A stretch of DNA of 20,861 nucleotides from a virus, in IMG/VR virus record IMGVR_UViG_3300047274_000148, positions 1-20,861 of that record. The stretch is one strand, 5' to 3'. Shown here in pieces: positions 1 to 5,598 of this stretch. The position numbers and the translations under genes are program-made. The notes under the pieces were generated by a model that saw nothing but the letters and a program-made list of their open reading frames with translations, had not been told where the DNA came from and made no database searches. Each line of letters starts with the position of its first letter. Position 1 is the first letter of the stretch.

Positions 1-408
1 GGCAAGCACAATCTAATGTTAGATCATTCAATGTTTCTTTGTCGCTGTGATTACAGCGGCGAAGCACGTGAACAATTAATAAAACTTAAATCTACTATAC
101 CCACAGCAGACTATCTATTAAAAACTCGTGTAAAGTGGGGATATGACTTTGCCCTTGATGCAGTTCAAGACGGCACAGTTTTCGAAGTCCTGCACGTAGA
201 ATATGACAATACTGATTTTGAATCATTCGGGAATCATATGATACAGTTTGACTGGCAGGTTCGACACACAGATTGGCAAGATGCGGCCAACCGAATCTGG
301 CAACATAGATCAGAATGGCAACATCTTAAGGGGTTTGAACAAAACAATTGGAAAGCACAGTTCTTGCTAAATTGGAAGAAAGCAGAGTATACTGAAAAAT
401 CAGTATAG
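1..408 (+). CDS. Conserved hypothetical phage protein, 5' end outside window
   Basis: The reading frame is open from base 1 (Gly-Lys-His-Asn-Leu before the first Met at 16) and ends at TAG 406-408. The ATG at 16 has no Shine-Dalgarno sequence, so the gene most likely starts upstream and only its C-terminal part (about 135 residues) is seen. The visible part is soluble, rich in Trp and aromatic residues, and includes KTRVKWGYDFALD and a Trp-rich C-terminal half (DWQDAANRIWQ, NNWKAQFLLNW). I see no catalytic motif or membrane segment. From memory it resembles a conserved unknown of T4-like marine phages. The gene converges on the minus-strand operon, and a terminator follows immediately. Confidence 0.7.
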   Translation, partial: GKHNLMLDHSMFLCRCDYSGEAREQLIKLKSTIPTADYLLKTRVKWGYDFALDAVQDGTVFEVLHVEYDNTDFESFGNHMIQFDWQVRHTDWQDAANRIWQHRSEWQHLKGFEQNNWKAQFLLNWKKAEYTEKSV

Positions 409-432
409 AAAAAGGACCCGAAGGTCCTTTTT
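409..432. terminator. Bidirectional intrinsic terminator between convergent genes
   Basis: A perfect 10-bp stem, AAAAAGGACC / GGTCCTTTTT, with a 4-nt loop (CGAA on +, TTCG on -) begins one base after the TAG of the first gene. The A-tract and T-tract make it work in both directions. Read on the minus strand it has the very stable C(UUCG)G tetraloop, so it should also stop the minus-strand operon. Between it and the first minus gene (433-495) lie only AT-rich sequence and a small CCGC-TAT-GCGG hairpin (458-468). Confidence 0.9.
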
Positions 433-495
433 CACGTCGTATCAATAATGTATATAACCGCTATGCGGGGATAATTTAATATATTAAAATAATAT

Positions 496-765
496 TTACT
501 TCTTTACACCTGCGTTAACAAATGCGTACATCTTTTCAGCAGTTTCTAGAACTTTATCAAGACCTGGGAATTCTGGCATGTTAACCTTGCTAACAATTTG
601 TCCAGTCTTTTCATCGCGCTCGGCGCTCATTTCCCAACCGTGAAACTTCATAGAATATTCTGATTGAACCATGTCCTTGGCCATCGCCAAGATGTCTGTA
701 CGGATTTCATAACCGTTTTTGTTAAACTTTACTTCTGGTAGTTTTGGTGTGTTAAATTCTGACAT
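496..765 (-). CDS. Small hypothetical protein (89 aa)
   Basis: The start is the ATG at 765, preceded by AAGGAGAAAATT (strong Shine-Dalgarno), rather than the longer frame, which would run back into the upstream gene. The protein begins MSEFNTPKLPEV, is charged and mostly helical, and ends FVNAGVKK. I recognise no family and see no signal or membrane segment. It is the last gene of the minus-strand operon and ends before the bidirectional terminator. The helical upstream neighbour has a similar size and spacing, so the two may work as a pair, but nothing in the sequence proves it. Confidence 0.75.
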   Translation of the reverse strand: MSEFNTPKLPEVKFNKNGYEIRTDILAMAKDMVQSEYSMKFHGWEMSAERDEKTGQIVSKVNMPEFPGLDKVLETAEKMYAFVNAGVKK

Positions 766-799
766 AATTTTCTCCTTGTATGTGTGTATGTCTTGTACC

Positions 800-1009
800 T
801 TAGGCGGTACCTTCCTTCTTCGGATAAGCCTTATCCAATGAATACTTGGTAAGATCGATAGCATTAGATACTAGCATCTTAGCGAATTCTGTTTGAGCGT
901 TTAAGTAGCGATCTGCTACTTGTTGTAGTTCTTTGTCTTGAACTATTCTGTTGAATACAGATCTTTTAGTAGACTGTATTGTATCGATGATAAATTCTGG
1001 TGAAAACAT
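800..1009 (-). CDS. Small helical hypothetical protein (69 aa)
   Basis: ATG at 1009 with an AGGAG Shine-Dalgarno 8 nt upstream (AGGAGTTTATATT). The protein is almost wholly helical and amphipathic (for example DRYLNAQTEFAKMLVSNAIDL) and ends in a basic/acidic tail, KKEGTA. Length and pattern recall small helical phage accessory proteins or phasin-like segments, but I do not recognise the family. It lies in the minus-strand operon, with 34 bp between its stop and the next start. Confidence 0.75.
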   Translation of the reverse strand: MFSPEFIIDTIQSTKRSVFNRIVQDKELQQVADRYLNAQTEFAKMLVSNAIDLTKYSLDKAYPKKEGTA

Positions 1010-1063
1010 AATATAAACTCCTCTGTGTGTTGTGTGTTATTATATATCTCTTTAAGAGAAAAA

Positions 1064-1141
1064 TCAAGACTTAACTGGAATTTTTCCTGGGTTATTTACC
1101 CAGTCAACATCATCGTCGGTCATTGGTATCCATTGTGTCAT
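1064..1141 (-). CDS. Mini-gene, 25-aa acidic peptide
   Basis: A 25-codon frame starting MTQWIPMTDDDVDWVNNPGK. It has an ideal ribosome binding site, AGGAGA with a 7-nt spacer, lying inside the last codons of the upstream gene, whose stop codon (1143-1145) is one base before this ATG. Spacing, coupling and a Trp/Asp-rich peptide favour a real translated mini-gene. It may act as a peptide or mainly keep ribosomes on the mRNA. At this length chance cannot be excluded. Confidence 0.5.
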   Translation of the reverse strand: MTQWIPMTDDDVDWVNNPGKIPVKS

Positions 1142-1142
1142 T

Positions 1143-1385
1143 TTAAAATCTCCTGTCCTGTTCGATCAATTCTACGTAGTCGGCGCAGTCTTCCCAATCG
1201 CTAAAATACTTTATAACTTTAGTTCTATTTGGTCTGATAGTTTTAAGCAATATGTCGTCTGGACTAAACTGCGCTATAGTCGTGACATAGCCCCAGTGGT
1301 TTTGCCACGGCCCCCAGACCTGTGCGGGTAATTCTGTTAGTTGAATTTCGTTTAATTTCGAAACAGATCTTGAGCTTCTTTCCAT
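1143..1385 (-). CDS. Small hypothetical protein (80 aa)
   Basis: ATG at 1385 preceded by AGGAAC with a short spacer. The first 34 bp lie in a different frame inside the end of the upstream 43-aa gene. The protein has a basic N-terminus (MERSSRSVSK), a Trp/Gly-rich centre (VWGPWQNHWGYV) and an acidic C-terminus (DWEDCADYVELIEQD). No family recognised; likely a small soluble early or accessory protein. Its end carries the binding site for the 25-aa mini-gene. Confidence 0.7.
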   Translation of the reverse strand: MERSSRSVSKLNEIQLTELPAQVWGPWQNHWGYVTTIAQFSPDDILLKTIRPNRTKVIKYFSDWEDCADYVELIEQDRRF

Positions 1386-1483
1386 TTTCCGTTCCTAGCT
1401 AGATATGCACCAGCACGGGCTTTGCCTAGATTTTCAAAAATTCCGTAAAGGAATTCAAGGGTGCTTTTGATTAGATTAACCAT
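1352..1483 (-). CDS. Small basic protein (43 aa), overlapping genes on both sides
   Basis: ATG at 1483 with a perfect GGAGG Shine-Dalgarno and a 5-nt T spacer; stop TAA at 1352-1354. It encodes an amphipathic helical peptide (MVNLIKSTLEFLYGIFENLG) followed by a basic segment, AYLARNGKWKEAQDLFRN. It overlaps the upstream 54-aa gene by 8 bp and the downstream 80-aa gene by 34 bp. The strong binding site and coupling make it a likely real gene. Function unknown; the YLARNGKWKEA pattern resembles a short helical-repeat unit. Confidence 0.7.
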   Translation of the reverse strand: MVNLIKSTLEFLYGIFENLGKARAGAYLARNGKWKEAQDLFRN

Positions 1484-1640
1484 AAAAACCTCCAGATCTA
1501 CGATCAAACTCTCGAGTCCAGTGTTCTAGTTCTGCTGTGGAACTTGGGCGTTTAGAAATAATAAAACGCTCTAGATCAGATTGATATTCGCACGAACTGG
1601 CGAACATTTTCTGTAAAATTGCTTTGATTTGTGTTAGCAT
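1476..1640 (-). CDS. Small phage protein (54 aa), first gene of minus-strand operon
   Basis: ATG at 1640 preceded by AGAGGACACACA (AGGA Shine-Dalgarno). The protein begins MLTQIKAILQKMF, continues EYQSDLERFIISKRPSS, and ends with an HWTREFDRR motif and a Gly/Tyr tail. Small proteins with a SELE-FI-SK-P ... E-WxREFDRR pattern are, from memory, common in tailed phages of proteobacteria; their role is unknown. It opens the six-gene operon, downstream of a TAAATA motif and a 5'-terminal hairpin. Confidence 0.75.
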   Translation of the reverse strand: MLTQIKAILQKMFASSCEYQSDLERFIISKRPSSTAELEHWTREFDRRSGGFYG

Positions 1641-1659
1641 TGTGTGTCCTCTGAGTGTG

Positions 1660-1693
1660 GTAGAAACTTATGGTTTCTACTGATTTATTTATC
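1660..1693 (-). promoter_or_regulatory. Late-type promoter motif plus 5' mRNA hairpin for the minus operon
   Basis: On the minus strand GATAAATAAATC holds the TAAATA core (1691 down to 1686), itself inside a CTGAT/ATCAG inverted repeat. Transcription should begin about 7 nt beyond the core, near 1679. A perfect 8-bp inverted repeat, GTAGAAAC / GTTTCTAC (loop 5 nt, 1660-1680), would then form at the extreme 5' end of the mRNA, a place where hairpins are known to slow decay. The first gene starts 20 nt beyond the hairpin. Confidence 0.5.
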
Positions 1694-1740
1694 AGAGAGA
1701 TGTGCAGTCGCACAATAAGTAGATTGTCAAAACAAAACGG

Positions 1741-1746
1741 TAAATA
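1741..1746 (+). promoter_or_regulatory. Late-type promoter motif TAAATA
   Basis: The motif GGTAAATATAAA ends 20 nt before the ATG at 1767 and matches the TAAATA core of T4-type late promoters. It faces away from the minus-strand motif at 1686-1691, making 1641-1766 a divergent control region. Also in this gap are a 5-bp hairpin, TGTGC/GCACA (1701-1714), and an A-rich stretch ending in the AAGGAAAAAG ribosome binding site. Confidence 0.5.
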
Positions 1747-1766
1747 TAAAAAAAGGAAAAAGTGTG

Positions 1767-2030
1767 ATGCGAAAGAGCACTAGATCAATCCTGCAAGAAC
1801 TCAGTGATTTGGGCATAAGCAGGGACAAAGACCAGGTCATAGAAAGCCGTGGTTCTAACCTAATCGAATCTGCGATTAATCTACTATCTTTGATCAAGGA
1901 AAACTACGATCTTGAAACAGCATCTGAATTAGAGCGTAGATTTTTAAATGCCATTCGTTCAGGCGATCCAGCTAAATTTAAACGAGGCATCAAGAAGATA
2001 CAAGAAGGTAAAAGTAATGATACTCAATGA
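1767..2030 (+). CDS. Conserved helical phage protein (87 aa)
   Basis: Start codons GTG (1764) and ATG (1767) are adjacent; ATG is chosen because its spacing from AAGGA is better. The protein is basic at the N-terminus (MRKSTRSILQEL), then includes SRGSNLIESAINLLSLIKENYD and RRFLNAIRSGDPAKFKRGIKKI. From memory this is a conserved unknown found just before the nucleotidyltransferase in T4-like marine phages. Its last 14 bp overlap the next gene, which implies coupled translation and perhaps joint function. Confidence 0.8.
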   Translation: MRKSTRSILQELSDLGISRDKDQVIESRGSNLIESAINLLSLIKENYDLETASELERRFLNAIRSGDPAKFKRGIKKIQEGKSNDTQ

Positions 2031-3078
2031 AGGCGGTAATGTATTTGCTGATGCTATGCCCTTTGATCACAAGGACGTACCAGAGATACTCAACACAGTT
2101 AACGGAGCACTGGACGGAACAGGCATACGTGCTATTCCCGTTGGTTCTGCGGCAACGCCAACTCCTGGCAAACAAAGCGGAGATATGGATGTTATCGTAG
2201 ATGAGAAATCTGTGCTAGAATTTTTCAAAGCCAAAGATGCTAAGACTGCTAGAAAAGCCCTTAATGACTATATCGCATCCAAAGGCCTACAAACCGCTCA
2301 AAGTGGAATTAATGTACACGTTCGGGTTCCTGTTGGCAACGAAGCACACCAAGTTGACATCATGGTCGCTGGAAATGCAGAACGTGTAGCGAAATTCCAT
2401 ACACATAAGATTCCTCAAGGAAGCCCATACAAGGGTGTTAACAAACAATTAATGTTGGCTATTCTAGCTAAGAGCAAAGGCTACATGTGGTCAGCATGGC
2501 AAGGATTATTTGATCGAAATGCCGAAGGCAAGAAGGGAGAATTTGTAACCGATGACCTAGATGCAATAGCACAATTATTGTTTGGTAATGAAGCTACCGC
2601 TGAAGCACTAGGCAGTGTAGAAAGTATCTTACAGGCTCTGCCCAAAGACCAAGCAGAAGCATTGTTAGCTCGTGCTAAAGAAGATCCTAATTGGAAAGAA
2701 ATAGCCAAAGAAGCCATTGATAAAAATGTTGGTCGAGTACCAGATCTTCTTAGATCGGCCATGGATGATCCTGTCGTGGCCAAGTATGCTAAAAATTATG
2801 TTAGGATTGATCAACAATCTTCAGATGAAGAAATTTTTAAGAACTTGGATAAGTTTATGGAAATCAATCCAAACTTCCCTATTAAATCTTCAATGGCTAA
2901 ATTTATATTGATTCGAAACGGTGTAAGTAAAAATGCTGTACAAGATCTGTTACAAGCTCGCGACGAATACTTTAAACAATCGAATATTAAAAAGGTAAGT
3001 TCAATTAAGCCAGTCCCGACACACGAAGGGTCGTCTGATTGGTTTAGACAATACATTGACATTGCGAGTACTAAATGA
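2017..3078 (+). CDS. Pol-beta-fold nucleotidyltransferase (353 aa)
   Basis: Start ATG 2017 has AAGG 8 nt upstream, and the protein begins MILNEGGNVFADA; the frame is open further upstream but that part only overlaps the previous gene. The nucleotidyltransferase signature is visible: G43-S44, then D56-x-D58 (GDMDVIVD), and a third acidic residue D114 (HQVDIMVAG), the usual metal-binding triad. This family moves a nucleotide onto RNA, protein or a small molecule; the substrate cannot be read from sequence. The C-terminal half is helical and unassigned. It ends in an ATGA overlap with the ligase-like gene, so the two are translated together and may act on the same substrate. The fold call is firm, the role unknown. 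Confidence 0.85.
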   Translation: MILNEGGNVFADAMPFDHKDVPEILNTVNGALDGTGIRAIPVGSAATPTPGKQSGDMDVIVDEKSVLEFFKAKDAKTARKALNDYIASKGLQTAQSGINVHVRVPVGNEAHQVDIMVAGNAERVAKFHTHKIPQGSPYKGVNKQLMLAILAKSKGYMWSAWQGLFDRNAEGKKGEFVTDDLDAIAQLLFGNEATAEALGSVESILQALPKDQAEALLARAKEDPNWKEIAKEAIDKNVGRVPDLLRSAMDDPVVAKYAKNYVRIDQQSSDEEIFKNLDKFMEINPNFPIKSSMAKFILIRNGVSKNAVQDLLQARDEYFKQSNIKKVSSIKPVPTHEGSSDWFRQYIDIASTK

Positions 3079-4223
3079 GAGCAAGAGATTTTTTACGTGA
3101 AGCCGAGCAGAATCTAGTCAAGAAACTAGGTCGTGCGTTTAACCACTTAGAAGATCTAGTTTTCTTTTACGGTAGCAACGGTACAATCGAAGCACTACAG
3201 CACATTAGAGAAATAGCCACAGAAGAAGGCGCAAAAACTGTGCGTATGAAATGGGACGGCAATCCTCAAATTTATTGGGGTAGAGAAACTAAAAACGGGC
3301 CGCTGGTGCTTGCTGGTCACAATGGATGGAGCCGAGGAGCAAAGACTGACAGCCCAGAAGAGCTAGAAGATTTTATTCTTAATAAGAGTGGAAGTCCAAA
3401 GACACCTGAAGAACGTACAGCTAGACAACAATTCGCCAAACAGTTTGCTGGACTATACTCGTTGTTTGATCGTGCTACACCTAAAGATTTTGTAGGCTTC
3501 GTCTATGCCGACGGATTATTCTTAACTCCACCAGAACTAGATGAACAGAACGTTTATAATTTCTGCCCAAACCCTAAGAGCAAAACCTGTTATCATGTAC
3601 AAGGCGACAGTGAACTAGGACAACGTATCGCTAAGGCTCAAGTTATGGTCGTTGGTCATGCGTTCTTTCCCGAGTTTGGCATGGATGACTCAGAACAAAA
3701 ACCATTAGATGATTTCAGCATGTTTAATGGAACAGAAGAACTTATAGTTCAAGGTCCCGTTTACAATGTAAGACCAGTTACGATAGACACACAAGAAATA
3801 CAAGCAGTTGAACGTTACCTACAGCAGAACGCCGGCCGAATTGATAGCTTCTTAAATGGCGCTCCTGGACTTAGCGATTTAAAAAATATTATCTATACCT
3901 TTGTTAATCAAACAGCTAAAGCTAAACAGCTAGACAGCATTGACACGGATATGTTCTTTAATTGGCTACAAAATAGCAAAGTTAGCAAACCTAAACAAGA
4001 AAAGATCCTAGAATTAAGCGGCCAGTATTCTAGTGCCCTTGACGCTATCTTTAACCTTGTTCGTATGGTCATGGACATCAAAGACAAGATCATTGATCAA
4101 GTGGAGCAGGGCCGTGCTGAAATTTGGGACACACACGGTGAAGGTCGTGTGCGATATGCTGGTCCAGATAAACAATTTGGCAACGTCAAACTAGTTCCTC
4201 GCAAACGCTGGACTCCAACTTAA
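3075..4223 (+). CDS. Ligase-like nucleotidyltransferase-superfamily protein (382 aa)
   Basis: ATG 3075 overlaps the upstream stop (ATGA). Residues 59-62 are KWDG, matching motif I (KxDG) of covalent nucleotidyltransferases (DNA/RNA ligases, capping enzymes), where Lys takes the AMP/GMP. A YADGLF block near 149-154 could be motif III, GEGRVRY at 355-361 resembles motif IV (EGxV), and NVKLV at 370-374 resembles motif V. The order and spacing fit a ligase-type core, although the family (which I believe is a DUF common in T4-like phages) has no assigned role. It is coupled to a pol-beta nucleotidyltransferase, suggesting a two-step end-modification or repair job. Catalysis is inferred, not shown. 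Confidence 0.75.
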   Translation: MRARDFLREAEQNLVKKLGRAFNHLEDLVFFYGSNGTIEALQHIREIATEEGAKTVRMKWDGNPQIYWGRETKNGPLVLAGHNGWSRGAKTDSPEELEDFILNKSGSPKTPEERTARQQFAKQFAGLYSLFDRATPKDFVGFVYADGLFLTPPELDEQNVYNFCPNPKSKTCYHVQGDSELGQRIAKAQVMVVGHAFFPEFGMDDSEQKPLDDFSMFNGTEELIVQGPVYNVRPVTIDTQEIQAVERYLQQNAGRIDSFLNGAPGLSDLKNIIYTFVNQTAKAKQLDSIDTDMFFNWLQNSKVSKPKQEKILELSGQYSSALDAIFNLVRMVMDIKDKIIDQVEQGRAEIWDTHGEGRVRYAGPDKQFGNVKLVPRKRWTPT

Positions 4224-4235
4224 TCTCCTAAAAAT

Positions 4236-4258
4236 AGCCCTGATCGGGCTGTTTTTTT
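4236..4258 (+). terminator. Intrinsic terminator after the nucleotidyltransferase pair
   Basis: AGCCC (4236-4240) pairs with GGGCT (4246-4250) around a 5-nt loop and is followed by G and seven T residues. It closes the 1767-4223 transcription unit. Confidence 0.85.
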
Positions 4259-4268
4259 CTCCTTTTGG

Positions 4269-4274
4269 TAAATA
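4269..4274 (+). promoter_or_regulatory. Late-type promoter motif TAAATA for the 116-aa gene
   Basis: GGTAAATAATTATAC lies between the upstream terminator and the structured leader of the gene at 4344. It is the only promoter-like element after the terminator. A weak inverted repeat (CCTTT 4261-4265 / AAAGG 4282-4286) flanks it. Confidence 0.5.
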
Positions 4275-4286
4275 ATTATACAAAGG

Positions 4287-4320
4287 CTTGCAAGGTGCAA
4301 GTCCCCCATAGAGAATGGGG
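4287..4320 (+). promoter_or_regulatory. Structured 5' leader with two tandem hairpins
   Basis: Hairpin 1 is CTTGC/GCAAG (4287-4301, loop AAGGT). Hairpin 2 is CCCCAT/ATGGGG (4304-4320, loop AGAGA). Both lie in the predicted leader, before the GAGGAG ribosome binding site (4331-4336), and leave that site free. The likeliest role is mRNA protection for a highly expressed gene. I could not match it to a known riboswitch. Confidence 0.5.
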
Positions 4321-4343
4321 AAGACATATCGAGGAGAAATATT

Positions 4344-4694
4344 ATGTCAGCAACAACACGTTATAATGGTAGTTATGGTAACTACTCAACAGGTACACTA
4401 CGTTCAGTTTACCAAATGAAAGCATTTGTTATTGATGCTGGTGCATCATTAGCAGATCAAGACGCAGACGCCGCAGGTGAAGTAGATCAAGCAGTTGAAG
4501 CAGTTATCCGCGAAGTACAACCTTTAATGTATTTCACACCAACAGCAACTGACGGTATCATTCACGTTATCGTTGACGGACACGCTGTAGATGCAACAAC
4601 TCTACAAGCTCGTATCCGTGCAATGGGCACAGTTAACAGCTTTGACCTAAGCGGTGCAACTGTAACTTTAGGTACATCAATCGTAGTATCTTAA
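4344..4694 (+). CDS. Hypothetical protein, own transcription unit (116 aa)
   Basis: ATG 4344 follows GAGGAG with 7-nt spacing. The N-terminus is polar and rich in Tyr/Gly/Ser/Thr (MSATTRYNGSYGNYSTG). The middle is acidic and Ala-rich (ADQDADAAGEVDQAVEAV), and the rest is beta-prone (DGIIHVIVDGHAVDATTL, GATVTLGTSIVVS). There is no signal peptide or membrane span. The gene has its own promoter motif, a structured leader, a strong binding site, and terminators on both sides, as expected for an abundant late product such as a small virion or decoration protein. That role is inferred; I recall similar proteins in T4-like marine phages without assigned function. Confidence 0.85.
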   Translation: MSATTRYNGSYGNYSTGTLRSVYQMKAFVIDAGASLADQDADAAGEVDQAVEAVIREVQPLMYFTPTATDGIIHVIVDGHAVDATTLQARIRAMGTVNSFDLSGATVTLGTSIVVS

Positions 4695-4721
4695 TCAGTA
4701 ATTCCCCGGGATGGGAAGGGA

Positions 4722-4748
4722 GCCTCGCTTTTAAAGCGGGGCTTTTTT
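4722..4748 (+). terminator. Strong intrinsic terminator
   Basis: GCCTCGCT (4722-4729) pairs with AGCGGGGC (4735-4742), 8 bp with one G-T pair, loop TTTAA, followed by six T residues. It ends the single-gene unit 28 nt after its stop codon. Confidence 0.92.
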
Positions 4749-4750
4749 AC

Positions 4751-4780
4751 GGCTGTTAAATACTCTGATGATTTACAGCC
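4751..4780 (+). promoter_or_regulatory. Late-type promoter embedded in a hairpin over a leaderless start
   Basis: TAAATA (4757-4762) ends 5 nt before the ATG at 4768 and no Shine-Dalgarno exists. GGCTGT-T-AAAT (4751-4761) is complementary to ATTTACAGCC (4771-4780), giving 10 bp with one bulged T and the ATG in the 9-nt loop. Read-through RNA would hide the start; RNA starting at the promoter would lack the left arm and begin at or next to the ATG. Confidence 0.5.
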
Positions 4781-5142
4781 TATATACACTTGTTGATATT
4801 ACTGCCACAGGACACTATAAATCTAGGAATGATCTAGAGCGTCTTCAGCAACAGAATTTTGACACAGTTATGCAGACTATAAGTCTCGCTGGCAACATCT
4901 ATTATAAAGAACAGCCACAGATCATTACTGCTGAAAAATTTAGCAGACCCGACGATCGTTGCTGGTTTTTTATGTGGCAGATGGAGCTAGATCACTTGTT
5001 TGAAAAAAATGGAGACGAACTGCACGGACTCCGAGAATTATTTAATTTTGTTCCTTTTATCAGTGATTTGACAGAAACTGCGCAGTTCGATCGTCCTTTG
5101 TTCAAAGTTAATGAGAATATTATTTTTGATTTCAAAAAATAA
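4768..5142 (+). CDS. Conserved hypothetical phage protein (124 aa)
   Basis: The start at 4768 is chosen because the following residues (MIYSLYTLVDITATGHY) match, from memory, the N-terminus of a conserved T4-like phage protein, although no Shine-Dalgarno is present. The protein includes RLQQQNFDTVMQTISLAGN and an aromatic core (CWFFMWQMELDHLF). No catalytic motif or membrane span is evident. It has its own late-type promoter directly at the start codon, just after a strong terminator. Function unknown. Confidence 0.85.
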   Translation: MIYSLYTLVDITATGHYKSRNDLERLQQQNFDTVMQTISLAGNIYYKEQPQIITAEKFSRPDDRCWFFMWQMELDHLFEKNGDELHGLRELFNFVPFISDLTETAQFDRPLFKVNENIIFDFKK

Positions 5143-5145
5143 ATA
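5140..5145 (+). promoter_or_regulatory. Late-type promoter motif TAAATA
   Basis: AATAAATACTAC overlaps the TAA stop (5140-5142) of the upstream gene and lies 78 nt before the start at 5224. The 81-bp gap also holds an imperfect GCTC/GAGC stem and ends with the AAGGAG ribosome binding site. Confidence 0.45.
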
Positions 5146-5223
5146 CTACATTAAGGCAAACAAGGCATTTTAGTTTAGGCTCACCTAGTAACACAAATAC
5201 TGAGCAAATAAGGAGATGCCGGA

Positions 5224-5598
5224 ATGGCCACACAAGCAGAACGTCTAGCTATTGTAGAGACTAAGACAGCAATTATTGAACATAAAGTTGATGACCTTAA
5301 AGGTGATGTTAAGGAAATGCACGATTGTCTTGATCGTACAAGAGATTTATTAGATTCTAAGCTAGATAAGATGATGAGCGAGTATGAGTTTAATCGAGAT
5401 AAATTTTATCAGCATGCTGATGCTCTACATAAAGAAAATAAACAAGAACACGCTACATTAGCTAATAAAATTTCCGATCTTGAAAAAGAAAAGCATAAAT
5501 TTACACTATACGCTCTAGTAGTTCTAGGGTTCGCTGCCGGAGCAGGTTGGATAGGACACATCGACCTTGCGAAATTAATAAGGTTTGTTGGTCTTTAA
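5224..5598 (+). CDS. Coiled-coil protein with C-terminal membrane anchor (124 aa); holin-like candidate
   Basis: ATG 5224 has AAGGAG 8 nt upstream. Residues about 5-95 are strongly charged heptad-like helix (RLAIVETKTAIIEHKVDDLK onward). Residues about 97-115 form one membrane span (FTLYALVVLGFAAGAGWIG), with a short tail IDLAKLIRFVGL. This layout resembles XhlA-type hemolysin/holin-accessory proteins and other tail-anchored phage proteins, so a role in lysis or at the membrane is possible. No lysin gene is next to it to support that. The 3' end overlaps the apparent start of the second nucleotidyltransferase by 52 bp. Confidence 0.8.
   Translation: MATQAERLAIVETKTAIIEHKVDDLKGDVKEMHDCLDRTRDLLDSKLDKMMSEYEFNRDKFYQHADALHKENKQEHATLANKISDLEKEKHKFTLYALVVLGFAAGAGWIGHIDLAKLIRFVGL

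Noticed and set aside
1725-1730. TTGACA on the minus strand as a -35 for the minus operon
   Set aside because: At 17-bp spacing the -10 would be CTGCAC; no TATAAT-like box is present.
2481-3062. Minus-strand ORFs opposite the first nucleotidyltransferase
   Set aside because: Antisense of a supported gene; no binding site or promoter.
4287-4320. Known riboswitch (cobalamin, glutamine, preQ1) in the 4344 leader
   Set aside because: Only short hairpins and a GGTGCAAGTCC string are present; conserved cores of those classes are missing.
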